Assembly (NCBI GenBank): GCA_021153185.1
Contig: JAGKTY010000007.1
Span: forward strand, 1-64,000
From: Lachnospiraceae bacterium
Lineage (GTDB): Bacteria > Bacillota > Clostridia > Lachnospirales > Lachnospiraceae
Direction: 5' to 3'
Length of the DNA stretch: 64,000 nt
Part shown: positions 8,315 to 16,072 of the stretch, one piece after another
Layout: each line of letters begins with the position of its first letter
How positions within the stretch are numbered: the first letter of the stretch is position 1
Translations under genes and position numbers: made by a program
Notes under the pieces: generated by a model
Seen by the model: only the letters and a program-made list of their open reading frames with translations
Told to the model about the DNA's origin: nothing
Databases searched by the model: none

Positions 8315-10528
8315 CTAAAGATTATGAAACAATTGAATGGTCTCATCCATCTTTTTCACCCGCACATTCGCATATGCTTTACTTGTTTTCCACCGCACAC
8401 GGTCAATCTCAAACGTCACATTCTCATGAAGCACTTCATCTATATTGGCACTGACCGTATTTTCTTTTTGGAGTTTTTCCTCCAACATGCTTTTCTGCAA
8501 AGCAAGCGTATTTAATTCCTGCTCTATTGTATAGATCGCATTTGAGATTTTGATATACATCGGGCTCGCATTGCATATTTGCAGTGAAAACTTTTGCGCA
8601 AAATCGCTCTTTGCGCGGATGAGCGTCACAAGCTCCGACTGCGCGTTTGCAGCCTGCTCAGTAATATTCTCAAGTTCCTTGCGTATCTGATGTCCGTTGC
8701 CAAGAATAACCAGTGTCGAAATTCCCGCACGATTGCCAATCTGCTTTGCTAACACGCCCTCATATGCAGTTGCGCTTCCGCCAACAAGCCATCCTTTGTT
8801 ACCGAGTGCAAATATTTTTTTCTCCGCATAAAGATTGCATCCCATAAAATAGTCCGCATAGATATTGCCACCCGCTTCAATGTGAACCGATTCAAAAAAC
8901 AGCCCACTTACATTGCCAAGTGCCTTGACACTTCCCTCGCCAACGGCATTCATGCCCTGCTTAATCATAACGTTTCCGCCTGCCTGTATCATGGCTGACT
9001 CCACAAAACCTCCGATTAAAACATCTCCTCTGGCAAACACACCGACACCACTTCCAACGTTGCCCTTTACATGCACGTTTCCTTCAAAGTGCAGATTACC
9101 GGTTGCTAAAGTGACTTCTTCTACGACTAATAAATTAGTTACTTCAATACGAATTGCCGAGATTTCACCGGCATCATTCTTTTTGTCTTCATATGTTATT
9201 ACACCCTGTAAATCGGAAACATACGTCAGATGGTCATCGAGACGGTGAAAGCCTTTTCCTGTCAGGATACATTGTTCCTTTCCGCGGCGTGCAGGAATTG
9301 CCTGTCCGGTCACAGTGATCCCGCTTTTGCCTTCTGTAGCAGGATGATATACCGCCAGTTTTTGTCCCTCTTCGACCATTTCAAACCAGTCGACATTTAA
9401 GTAGTCTACACTGCCATCTGCTTCCTGCCTAGGCGTGCGCGGCACATGGGTTCGAAAGAAGTATTCATAATATCCGTCGGTGCCATCCTTCGGCAGCTCG
9501 CCGCACGCTATCAGCACATGTGAAAAATCACATCCTGATTCCGCCATTTTGTCAATGGTATCGTATCGCACACCGACAGAAATACCTTTCCTGCGGATTG
9601 CCCTTAGCATCTCAATCCTAAGTCTTGAACTCGGTACACCTCTGACATCGACATATGCCTTTGTCATTTCCTCATCCAGATAAATCTTTATCGCATCCTG
9701 CGACATATCATCCGTTTTTTCTGTCTCTGTACAGGCAGCAAGTGACGGATGTTCAAGCAGTGCCAGTCGTTTACGCCTCATATCCGATGCAGTGTTCATA
9801 AGGCTGCTGAAATAAGAAACATCCAGTCCATCCTCAAGGCCAAGACGAATCTCCCGCATCTGCTCAAAGGTATAAAAGCGATTGGTGTACTTGGAAACAT
9901 CCACCTGATGCTCTAATCCAAGTCGGATTTCCCGCATCTGTTGCCAGTAATACCGCGGATTCACATAGCATGTCACATCGACATCATGCTCCAGTCCGAG
10001 ACTGATTTCCCGAATTGCAATTCCTCTAAATCGAATGTCTAAATATGGCTCAATTAAAATATTCTTTTCTAATGCTTCACGAATCGCTGCAAGCTGCTCC
10101 TCATCATATCCTTCGTAGATATATGACACAATTTTGACATTGTGCTCAAGTGCCAGACGAAGTTCCTTTAATATGCCCGCATCCAGATGTTTAAACTGTG
10201 CAAGTTCTATATTGGCACAAAGTCCAAGACGAATCTGTTTCATCTTATCATACGGAATATCCGGATCGGCATACTGCTCTGTTGGAAGCTTAGTCAAAAG
10301 CCCCTTTCTGATTTCCTCCATCTGAAACCAGTCATACCGCTCATCCGCGTACCCTGTCACATCAAGACCTGCTTCCAGTCCAAAACGGATCTGACGCATC
10401 TGAAGCGCAAAAAAATTCTGGTCCATATAAACAGAGACATCGAGTCCCTGTTTGATGCCCGCTTCTATTTCTGTAATTTGATCGAGTGTATATCCCTCAT
10501 TCAGTAGCTTTTCTTTTTCAAAATCCAT
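8315..10528 (-). CDS. FapA/DUF342 protein with N-terminal 26-residue tandem repeats
   Basis: Two-part protein of 737 residues. About residues 14-250 are roughly nine tandem units of 26 residues with the pattern QMREIRLGLExxxDVSxY. A FapA-type (DUF342) region follows, with a parallel beta-helix rich in GNVxVxGNV at about 480-600 and a coiled coil to the C-terminus. FapA proteins are described as flagellar assembly or polar-localisation factors. The repeats look like a protein-interaction module. It sits directly upstream of an HD-GYP response regulator, suggesting a link to motility or cyclic-di-GMP. No export signal is visible; the ribosome site (AAAGAGACG) is weak. Confidence 0.8.
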   Translation of the reverse strand: MDFEKEKLLNEGYTLDQITEIEAGIKQGLDVSVYMDQNFFALQMRQIRFGLEAGLDVTGYADERYDWFQMEEIRKGLLTKLPTEQYADPDIPYDKMKQIRLGLCANIELAQFKHLDAGILKELRLALEHNVKIVSYIYEGYDEEQLAAIREALEKNILIEPYLDIRFRGIAIREISLGLEHDVDVTCYVNPRYYWQQMREIRLGLEHQVDVSKYTNRFYTFEQMREIRLGLEDGLDVSYFSSLMNTASDMRRKRLALLEHPSLAACTETEKTDDMSQDAIKIYLDEEMTKAYVDVRGVPSSRLRIEMLRAIRRKGISVGVRYDTIDKMAESGCDFSHVLIACGELPKDGTDGYYEYFFRTHVPRTPRQEADGSVDYLNVDWFEMVEEGQKLAVYHPATEGKSGITVTGQAIPARRGKEQCILTGKGFHRLDDHLTYVSDLQGVITYEDKKNDAGEISAIRIEVTNLLVVEEVTLATGNLHFEGNVHVKGNVGSGVGVFARGDVLIGGFVESAMIQAGGNVMIKQGMNAVGEGSVKALGNVSGLFFESVHIEAGGNIYADYFMGCNLYAEKKIFALGNKGWLVGGSATAYEGVLAKQIGNRAGISTLVILGNGHQIRKELENITEQAANAQSELVTLIRAKSDFAQKFSLQICNASPMYIKISNAIYTIEQELNTLALQKSMLEEKLQKENTVSANIDEVLHENVTFEIDRVRWKTSKAYANVRVKKMDETIQLFHNL

Positions 10529-10679
10529 ATACGTCTCTTTCGTCTTAAGCGTTTTAAAGCAATACGCTAGTCTCTTCCCTATTCATTCACACATGCAACA
10601 TTCATTTTCTATCAATTTGCATGACTCTGAATTGTTTTCATAACATTATACAATCTATTATGTGATTATTCAACAAAGA

Positions 10680-10955
10680 ATGACAACTTTTGACATGTGC
10701 ACACAATGCTTTTTGAACATGCATTTCACAGTGCCTGCACATCCACATTCAAACTATCACGATTCTCAAATTTGTTCTTTGGATAATATTCTTGTAAAAG
10801 TGCTTCCTCATTTTCCGAATACCGCGGATTTGTCCTTCCATCCGGTTTAACCAATGAATCAGTTTTTTCTGTTCTTCTATTGTGCGTTCTGTCGTTTTCC
10901 CACAGCAATTGCATCCTTCTGATTCCTTCATCATATTTTTCTGCTTTTCTTTCAT
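10680..10955 (-). pseudogene. Decayed CsoR/FrmR-family metal-sensing repressor
   Basis: From ATG 10955 (AAGGGAA upstream) the frame gives a good CsoR-family N-terminus, with EEQKKLIHWLNRMEGQIRG followed by IRKM. It then loses similarity and stops. Family-like fragments continue in other frames: VQAL and NACSKS separated by a stop, then HVKSC near 10683-10697. In the family these correspond to the AxxALN helix and the C-terminal HxxxC ligand region. I infer at least two frameshifts and one stop. No copper or formaldehyde gene is nearby. Confidence 0.65.
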
Positions 10956-11073
10956 AATATCGGTTCCCTTTTTTGCCATAACAAATAAAGAGCTGTGCAC
11001 GAATAACTTAGTGCAACAGCCCCTCTTGCCTTATGCCCAAGCAGGCAATTTTTCGTTTTCTTGCTTCAATTTA

Positions 11074-11475
11074 TTATTTTGCCGAAATAATCTCCACAAA
11101 AATCCCATCCGGGTCTTTGATGAAAAAGTACGGTCTGCCAAGTCTGCCCTCGCAGATTTCAGGCTTTTGACGCAAGGCGCCTGCCTGCTGCAAATAGGTT
11201 GCCGCCGCATCGATATCCTGCACGTTTAGCCCCATATGCTTTGCACCCTGCACCTTCAAATCCTCACCCAGAGTGTTCACAAATTCCGGCACCTTTGCGC
11301 TGTCAGGATACGAAAACAGCTCCAGAATGAAATTGCCATTTTGCATGTGTACAATTCGCACCGAGCCATCCTCTGCCCGGTAGTCCTTGATCACAGAAAA
11401 CTCCAGTTTTTCATAAAATGCGATGCTCCTGTCTGCATCCGCTACACTGATTGCGTAATGGTCTATTGTAAACAT
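11074..11475 (-). CDS. VOC-family (glyoxalase-like) protein
   Basis: Vicinal-oxygen-chelate fold protein of 133 residues with two beta-alpha-beta-beta-beta halves. Candidate metal ligands are His6 in MFTIDHYAIS, Glu in NFILELFSY, His in KHMGLNV and Glu in GIFVEIIS, the pattern of glyoxalase I. A lactoylglutathione lyase-like role is plausible, but bacilli and clostridia use many VOC paralogues. AGGAGG precedes the ATG. The calcium-motif gene ends 9 bp upstream, so the two are probably one transcript. Confidence 0.8.
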   Translation of the reverse strand: MFTIDHYAISVADADRSIAFYEKLEFSVIKDYRAEDGSVRIVHMQNGNFILELFSYPDSAKVPEFVNTLGEDLKVQGAKHMGLNVQDIDAAATYLQQAGALRQKPEICEGRLGRPYFFIKDPDGIFVEIISAK

Positions 11476-11484
11476 GATTTCCTC

Positions 11485-12675
11485 CTATATCGCAAGGTCA
11501 ACGTGATTCAGCGTTCCAACCGCGCCCGTGCTTTCTTTCAGATAAATACCCGTTTTCTTGATTTCCGCATTGAGTATATTTTCGTCATTTTTGAGACTAA
11601 ATTGCGTATCTGCATTTCCAAGATAAATTGCGCCGACATCCGCTTTCTTTAAATCGATAAGATAATCCTCCCCATTTGCATCCTTTGTCCAAATGCGAAG
11701 CCTGTCAAAAACGCTGTCATTTTCATCAATCCAGCCATTTCCGTCTTCATCATAGAGCGCCAAATCCTGAAATCCGTCTCCACTGCTTGTTCCAAACAGT
11801 TCCGAGCCGTCATTCACTTTTCCGTCTCCGTTTTTATCAAGCGCAAGAAATCCGGAACCTTTTCCCGCAAACGAAATCTGTTCTTCCTCACCATCTGCAT
11901 CCAGGTCAAAAAAGAACTTCTGATCACTGACCGAAGCGATATTGGTATCAAGATTAATCATCAGCGGATCTGTTTTGATGTAATCCTTCGCTTCGAGCTT
12001 ATCAAATGCCTGCATAAAGCTTCGCGACATCGACAGCTCCACATTGAAATCAATGCTTCTTCCGTCCGCCGTCTGTACCGTTCCCTTGGATGCAAAGGTC
12101 GTGTGTTCCGACTCACTCACAAATCCACTCGTTGCTGTGATTCTCTGCCAGGTTGTCCCTGTGCCCGTCGTGCCAATTCCTTCCACCGAAATTGCGCCAA
12201 GACTGACTGCCTTTGACGCATCAATCCGAAAAGATAGGCCCTCGTATTTCCTGTACTGCGCTGAGCGCAAATCAAGCACATTGTCCTGCCTCTCCGGTTT
12301 CACTTTACAATCCTCCGGGACTTCTTCTCCGCGAAGTGCCGCCAGGATTTGTCTTAGCATCTTAATTTTGATGTCGATATCATCCGGCATTTGAAAATTT
12401 CCACCCGCAGGTGTTTCCCGCATACGCTCTGCCATCATCTGCAGTGAGCGCGCCTCATTTTCCTGCTGTCTGCGTTTTTGTGCTTCCTGTTCCTGCTTCC
12501 GGTAAGTGACCATTGCATCCTTCACACGCATTCCGTCTGCCTGCTGCGAAAGCGTCAAAATCGCACCCGGGACATCCTTTGATTTGGCTGCCTCAATCGT
12601 CATAGACTCCTGATACGAAAGCGAGCTTTCCTGATGCGTCGAAGCCATCAAAATAGAACTGTTTTGAATTTTCAT
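11485..12675 (-). CDS. Protein with EF-hand-like calcium loops, function unknown
   Basis: I do not recognise a named family for the whole 396-residue protein. The N-terminal third is Gln/Glu-rich and probably coiled (about 60-120). The C-terminal part carries a cluster of Asp/Gly calcium-loop motifs of the dockerin/EF-hand type: DLDADGEEE, DKNGDGKVND, DEDGNGWIDE. No signal peptide or membrane helix is seen, so non-classical export or a cytoplasmic role are both open. AAAGGAG precedes the ATG. The upstream DUF6033-like gene has a sigma-D-like promoter, which may also serve this gene if transcription passes the 12722 inverted repeat. Confidence 0.7.
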   Translation of the reverse strand: MKIQNSSILMASTHQESSLSYQESMTIEAAKSKDVPGAILTLSQQADGMRVKDAMVTYRKQEQEAQKRRQQENEARSLQMMAERMRETPAGGNFQMPDDIDIKIKMLRQILAALRGEEVPEDCKVKPERQDNVLDLRSAQYRKYEGLSFRIDASKAVSLGAISVEGIGTTGTGTTWQRITATSGFVSESEHTTFASKGTVQTADGRSIDFNVELSMSRSFMQAFDKLEAKDYIKTDPLMINLDTNIASVSDQKFFFDLDADGEEEQISFAGKGSGFLALDKNGDGKVNDGSELFGTSSGDGFQDLALYDEDGNGWIDENDSVFDRLRIWTKDANGEDYLIDLKKADVGAIYLGNADTQFSLKNDENILNAEIKKTGIYLKESTGAVGTLNHVDLAI

Positions 12676-12721
12676 ATTGGACTCCTTTCCATAATGAAGT
12701 GGTAAATCCGTTTACCATGTT

Positions 12722-12749
12722 GTATCGTTTTTACAAACAAAAACGATAC
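12722..12749. repeat. Perfect 11-bp inverted repeat
   Basis: Arms 12722-12732 and 12739-12749 (GTATCGTTTTT and its complement), loop of six. It lies between two minus-strand genes. No T-run follows on the minus strand, so it could be a weak terminator, a processing site or an operator. Confidence 0.6.
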
Positions 12750-12779
12750 GTATCTATTTCATTTGCAAATAAACTTCAT

Positions 12780-13526
12780 CTATACAGTAAAATCAAATCT
12801 GTCTCCCGATTTGCTATCCGAAACATTGTTCCAATCAATGTTTTTGATTTTTTCTATTAATTCCTCCATAGAGCCGGCTTCTACTGTGGTTCTCTTAACA
12901 GTATCTTTTTCTTCTTTTTCATATGGACTCTTTTTCGATACTTTTTTCTCGGCTTCTTTGTTTTCCTCGGCCTTCTTTTCTCTATTTTTTTCTATGCGTT
13001 CTTTTTGCTTATCAGAAGATTTTTCCAATTCAGCAAAGAATTTCATGTTTCCATTATCATCTGTAACAATGCCAATTTTATTAACAGTTCCGTCTCCGGC
13101 CTTCATCGCATCAAATGCTGAAACATAGCCATTCTCTTCGCATATTCTTCGGCACATCTTAACTGCACCCTCTACGCCTTGCATTTTCTCCGTGGCATAT
13201 TTCTCATCGGCTGCCATTTTTTCAATCTCTGCATTTGAAAAAATAACAGAGAACTCTTTGCTGCCACTTTTTGAGAGCGTCTTCAAATCATCCGTACTAT
13301 TTCCAACAAGGAAATCATAATCTCCATATGTTTCACGCAAAGACTTTAAATACTCTTTCGCTTTACTTGAAAGCTTCCCCTCATTTTTCTGCGAAATATC
13401 TACAGTATCTGTTGCTCCTTTGGATGGTGCATTCGTTGTTTTTGCGGTTGTCCTGTTCGTGTTTCTAGCTGTTGACTGATAACCGGCAAATGTGTTTATT
13501 GCACTGCTTACATTCATATCGCTCAA
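12780..13526 (-). CDS. DUF6033-like protein, TTG start
   Basis: Lysine/glutamate-rich 248-residue protein with the N-terminus MSDMNVSSAINTFAGYQST and a charged, probably coiled C-terminal third (about 165-215). It resembles the DUF6033 group found in Lachnospiraceae; no function is known. I set the start at TTG 13526, because AAGGAGGG lies eight bases before it. The same spacing and the same MSxMNVS sequence occur in the gene ending at 35897, where the start is ATG. A sigma-D-like promoter lies at 13773-13800. The longer upstream open frame is not supported. Confidence 0.65.
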   Translation of the reverse strand: MSDMNVSSAINTFAGYQSTARNTNRTTAKTTNAPSKGATDTVDISQKNEGKLSSKAKEYLKSLRETYGDYDFLVGNSTDDLKTLSKSGSKEFSVIFSNAEIEKMAADEKYATEKMQGVEGAVKMCRRICEENGYVSAFDAMKAGDGTVNKIGIVTDDNGNMKFFAELEKSSDKQKERIEKNREKKAEENKEAEKKVSKKSPYEKEEKDTVKRTTVEAGSMEELIEKIKNIDWNNVSDSKSGDRFDFTV

Positions 13527-13772
13527 TCTGTTAACCCTCCTTGATCTAATATGCAAATCCTTTTTTTCACAGGGTGCCCAGACATGCCAGACACCCAATA
13601 TAAACCAATGTGTAGTACACACACAGTTTCAAAATGATGCATTTGGATTCAGGGATATCTGTCAGAACTGACATACAGAGTAATCAAAATAGATATAGTA
13701 CACCCATACTATACCGCAAAGTATCTCAATCCGTGAGAAAATATCCGAAATCCATTTCGTTATATAGTGTAT

Positions 13773-13800
13773 ATATCGGCATTTTCCCACGGAATAATTA
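13773..13800 (-). promoter_or_regulatory. Putative sigma-D (sigma-28) promoter
   Basis: On the minus strand TAAT, 16 bases, then GCCGATAT, close to the flagellar sigma-D consensus TAAA-N15-GCCGATAT. It would give a leader of about 240 nt ahead of the TTG-start gene. The matching element at 36597-36623 strengthens the call. Confidence 0.55.
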
Positions 13801-13842
13801 GAAGTTTTTTAATAAAACGTTCGTTCTCATTTATTTACATAG

Positions 13843-13990
13843 TGAACTACCCATTGTCTAAAGCCAATGGGCTTCCTGCTTCATTGACCTCGCAACCTAC
13901 TATCTCCACAGGCGTTAATTCGGGCAGTCCCTGCCCTACCCAGTAATTCTCTTATGCTATTTTTCTTAATCCCTCTGCCAATATATTCTT
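13843..13990 (-). ncRNA. Putative TnpB guide (omega) RNA at the right end
   Basis: In IS605-type elements the RNA that guides TnpB spans the tnpB 3' end and the right end. Here that segment is rich in inverted repeats (for example GGGCAG/CTGCCC near 13923-13936 and the 13850-13871 hairpin) and ends at the element boundary. This is a position-based call. Confidence 0.4.
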
Positions 13991-15055
13991 CGCAGCATTG
14001 ATATCTCTATCATGCTTTGCTCCACAGGCAGGACATACCCATTCCCTTACTGACAGATTTTTCATCTCTGTATTTTGGTATCCGCAAGTAGAACACAACT
14101 GGCTGCTCGCATAAAATTTATCTATTTTTACATAATCCCTGCCATTCCACTTTGCTTTGTACTCTAACTGTCTTGTCAGCTCATACCATGATACATCTGT
14201 TATTGATTTTGCCAGATGATGATTTTTTACCATATTTTTTATCTGTAAATTTTCCGAAACTATCACTTGGTTTTCGCTGATAATCTCATGGGACATCTTA
14301 TGCAGATAATCTTTTCTGGTATTTGTTATTTTCTCATGGCATAATGCTATTTTTCCCTTGGTTTTGTTGTAATTTTGACTTCTCTTTTCTTTATGGGCTA
14401 ACTGCCTTTGCAATCTTACCAGTTTCCTCTCATATTTCCTGATGATTTTTGGATTTACGTATTTCTTCCCATCAGAAGTAATGCATAAATCTTTAATTCC
14501 TAAATCTAATCCTATATTATGATTGGTATGTTGTAGTTCTTCATGCTCTGTTTCCACCAATATTGATACATAATACTTTCCACTTGGTGTCTGCGATACT
14601 GTTGCAGACTTTATCTGCCCACTGAAATTTCTATGCAGTTTTGCTTTTACTTCCTTTAATTTAGGCAGTTTTATTTTGGCATTCTCAAAATCTACCGCTA
14701 TATTGCCATTTGTAAAATTCGTTGTGTATGATTGGTGGCTGTCATGCTTACTCTTAAACTTCGGGTAACCTGCATATTCTTTGAAAAATTTCTGATATGC
14801 AGAATCCATGTTGTAAATTGCGTTAGTCAGGGCAAATTTATCCACTTCCTTAAGCCATTCGTAGTCCTTCTTTAATTCCCGATTGCAGTAATTATTACAG
14901 TCTGTTTTACTGACAGACTTTTTCTCTTTCTCATAGATTTCTTTCCTATATGCTAAAGTATGATTGTAAACAAAACGACAACAGCCAAATGTTTTTGCTA
15001 TTTGTGCTCTCTGCTCATTATTAGGATATATTCTGTATTTATATGCTTTTAACAT
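13952..15055 (-). CDS. tnpB: TnpB, RNA-guided nuclease of an IS200/IS605 element
   Basis: Complete 367-residue TnpB. The RuvC-like site is intact: Asp184 in GLDLGIKD, Glu268 in VSENLQ and Asp351 in HDRDIN. The zinc ribbon has CSTC (321/324) and CPAC (341/344). An N-terminal OrfB helix-turn-helix region precedes these. TnpB proteins cut DNA next to a transposon-specific adjacent motif with a guide derived from the right end, which favours element retention. ATG 15055 follows a TTG codon in frame; the ribosome site (AAGG) is weak. It starts 19 bp after the tnpA reading frame ends. Confidence 0.93.
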   Translation of the reverse strand: MLKAYKYRIYPNNEQRAQIAKTFGCCRFVYNHTLAYRKEIYEKEKKSVSKTDCNNYCNRELKKDYEWLKEVDKFALTNAIYNMDSAYQKFFKEYAGYPKFKSKHDSHQSYTTNFTNGNIAVDFENAKIKLPKLKEVKAKLHRNFSGQIKSATVSQTPSGKYYVSILVETEHEELQHTNHNIGLDLGIKDLCITSDGKKYVNPKIIRKYERKLVRLQRQLAHKEKRSQNYNKTKGKIALCHEKITNTRKDYLHKMSHEIISENQVIVSENLQIKNMVKNHHLAKSITDVSWYELTRQLEYKAKWNGRDYVKIDKFYASSQLCSTCGYQNTEMKNLSVREWVCPACGAKHDRDINAAKNILAEGLRKIA

Positions 15056-15073
15056 CAACGAACACCGCCTTGC

Positions 15074-15484
15074 CTATTGTTGTCCTTGATTTTCTATGTA
15101 TTTTCGGAGCATTTCTTCTGAAACGTTCCCTACACTGCACGCAAAATATCCATCCGTCCAAAAGGTATGCTCTTTCCAGAAATGTTTTCGTAAATGATTC
15201 GGATATCTTTCTCAAATATGATATGTTGTATAACTTTTCATGAGATTTACTATTTTACTAATTGACATTGTTGGTTCTGTTTCTATCATGTAATGAATAT
15301 GGTCTTTATCTGTTTCCATATATCTAATGATAACCTTATGCTTTTGACATATCTTGTAAGAAAACTGTTTTATATCATCTGATATCTGCTTTGATGTCAG
15401 CAGCTTCTTTCTGTACCTGCATACGAAAATAATATGGTACTGTAATAAATACTTGCGTCTGTTCTTTGATTTCCATGTTCCCAT
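15074..15484 (-). pseudogene. tnpA: TnpA (Y1 transposase) with an in-frame stop
   Basis: IS200-type single-strand transposase. The HUH motif is present (His62, His64 in DKDHIHYMIE). Codon 91 is TGA where relatives have Trp (YHI-stop-ERYPNHL). The frame then continues unbroken for 45 codons to a TAG at 15074-15076 and includes the catalytic Tyr129 in RKYIENQ. One nonsense change thus separates the HUH site from the nucleophile. Stop-codon readthrough seems unlikely because TGA ends many genes here. The element can move only if a TnpA is supplied in trans. Confidence 0.88.
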
Positions 15485-15512
15485 AACGAAAGTATAATAT
15501 AAACCACCACTT

Positions 15513-15559
15513 TTGGCTACCTTAATCCACCGTCTAAAGCCAGTGGGATTGCGGTAGCC
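15513..15559 (-). repeat. Left-end structure of the IS200/IS605 element
   Basis: Outer arms GGCTACC (15515-15521) and GGTAGCC (15553-15559) enclose a CCACTG/CGGTGG stem with loop GCTTTAGA. The inner loop matches the right-end hairpin, as expected for TnpA recognition. Confidence 0.65.
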
Positions 15560-15679
15560 TTATTTCAAATCAAAATCCAGAGTCAATACTTTCACACCAC
15601 GTTTTGCAACATGAAATACATATTTAGTTGTAGAAACCAAATTAAGGAAATTCTGTGCACATTGTTGAATTCTATCCAT
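15560..15679 (-). pseudogene. Interrupted small ORF, PBECR4-like N-terminus
   Basis: Thirty-nine codons from ATG 15679 (GGGGA five bases upstream) read MDRIQQCAQNFLNLV, then YVFHVAKRGVKVLTLDFDLK and a TAA that directly touches the left end of the IS. The sequence resembles the N-terminus of PBECR4 proteins (a predicted phage-type nuclease domain) from memory of the family; this is not verified. The remainder is not found beyond the right end of the element, so it was lost. A terminator and structured leader precede it. Confidence 0.5.
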
Positions 15680-15704
15680 ACGTATCCCCATTACATCCAT
15701 ATAG

Positions 15705-15733
15705 TAAAAAGCCTTGCAAAACTGCAAGGCTTA
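15705..15733 (-). terminator. Intrinsic terminator between leader RNA and the broken ORF
   Basis: Perfect 10-bp stem (15709-15718 with 15723-15732) around a 4-nt loop, followed on the minus strand by five T. It lies between a promoter/leader and the ORF start, the arrangement of an attenuator. Confidence 0.85.
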
Positions 15734-15886
15734 ATAATCAAATATACAACTTTCTTTCGCTTTCGCTAGATGGATTATGGTAAGTTGCCACCTTTGTGAG
15801 CCTCCATGTTCACCGCTTTCCATCACGGCTCGCACTTCACAGACGAAAACATTTTTACGAGTCTGCTTCTCGAGAAGTTACCTTCT
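15734..15886 (-). ncRNA. Structured leader RNA or small RNA, class unknown
   Basis: About 150 nt downstream of a strong promoter. GGTAA (15878-15882) pairs with TTACC (15779-15783) to close a multi-helix domain. Inside are ACTTC/GAAGT, CAGAC/GTCTG and GAGCC/GGCTC stems. The strand AAAGGTGGCAAC recalls a T-box, but the flanking antiterminator pairing does not fit. It ends in a terminator, so it is either an attenuating riboswitch for the small ORF or a stand-alone RNA. Confidence 0.45.
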
Positions 15887-15892
15887 AATAAT

Positions 15893-15921
15893 ATATTATA
15901 CACTTCTATTAAGATTGTCAA
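15893..15921 (-). promoter_or_regulatory. Sigma-A promoter of the leader RNA
   Basis: TTGACA (15916-15921), 17-bp spacer, TAATAT (15893-15898) on the minus strand. Confidence 0.75.
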
Positions 15922-16004
15922 TCTGGAATTTTTTACAGCTTTTAAGAGGTGCCTTATGAAACATTAGGAATACACATCCTCTTTTGTAAATAAGCAGAAA
16001 ATAA

Positions 16005-16045
16005 AGAAAAGCCCCATAAACACCGGGTTTACAGGACTTCTCCAT
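16005..16045 (-). terminator. Terminator after gdhA
   Basis: GTAAAC pairs with GTTTAT-type bases, extended by CC/GG with one bulge, then a T-rich tract on the minus strand. Confidence 0.6.
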
Positions 16046-16072
16046 ACAATCATATATTTTAGAAATTAGTGC

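Larger units (their letters stand above)
13842..15559 (-). mobile_element. IS200/IS605-family element, non-autonomous
   Basis: The element carries an inactivated tnpA (15074-15484) and an intact tnpB, bounded by subterminal hairpins. Both end hairpins show the loop GCTTTAGA. At the right end, arms 13850-13856 and 13865-13871 pair perfectly. At the left end a CCACTG/CGGTGG stem lies inside an outer pair at 15515-15521 and 15553-15559. No target duplication is expected for this family. Exact ends are not determined. Confidence 0.8.

Noticed and set aside
15074..15484. TnpA read through by TGA recoding to Trp
   Set aside because: TGA ends many genes in this window and TGG is the normal Trp codon, so a reassigned code is not supported.
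15734..15886. T-box riboswitch
   Set aside because: GGTGGCAAC resembles the T-box, but the helices before it are too short for a Stem I and the bases after it do not form the standard antiterminator.
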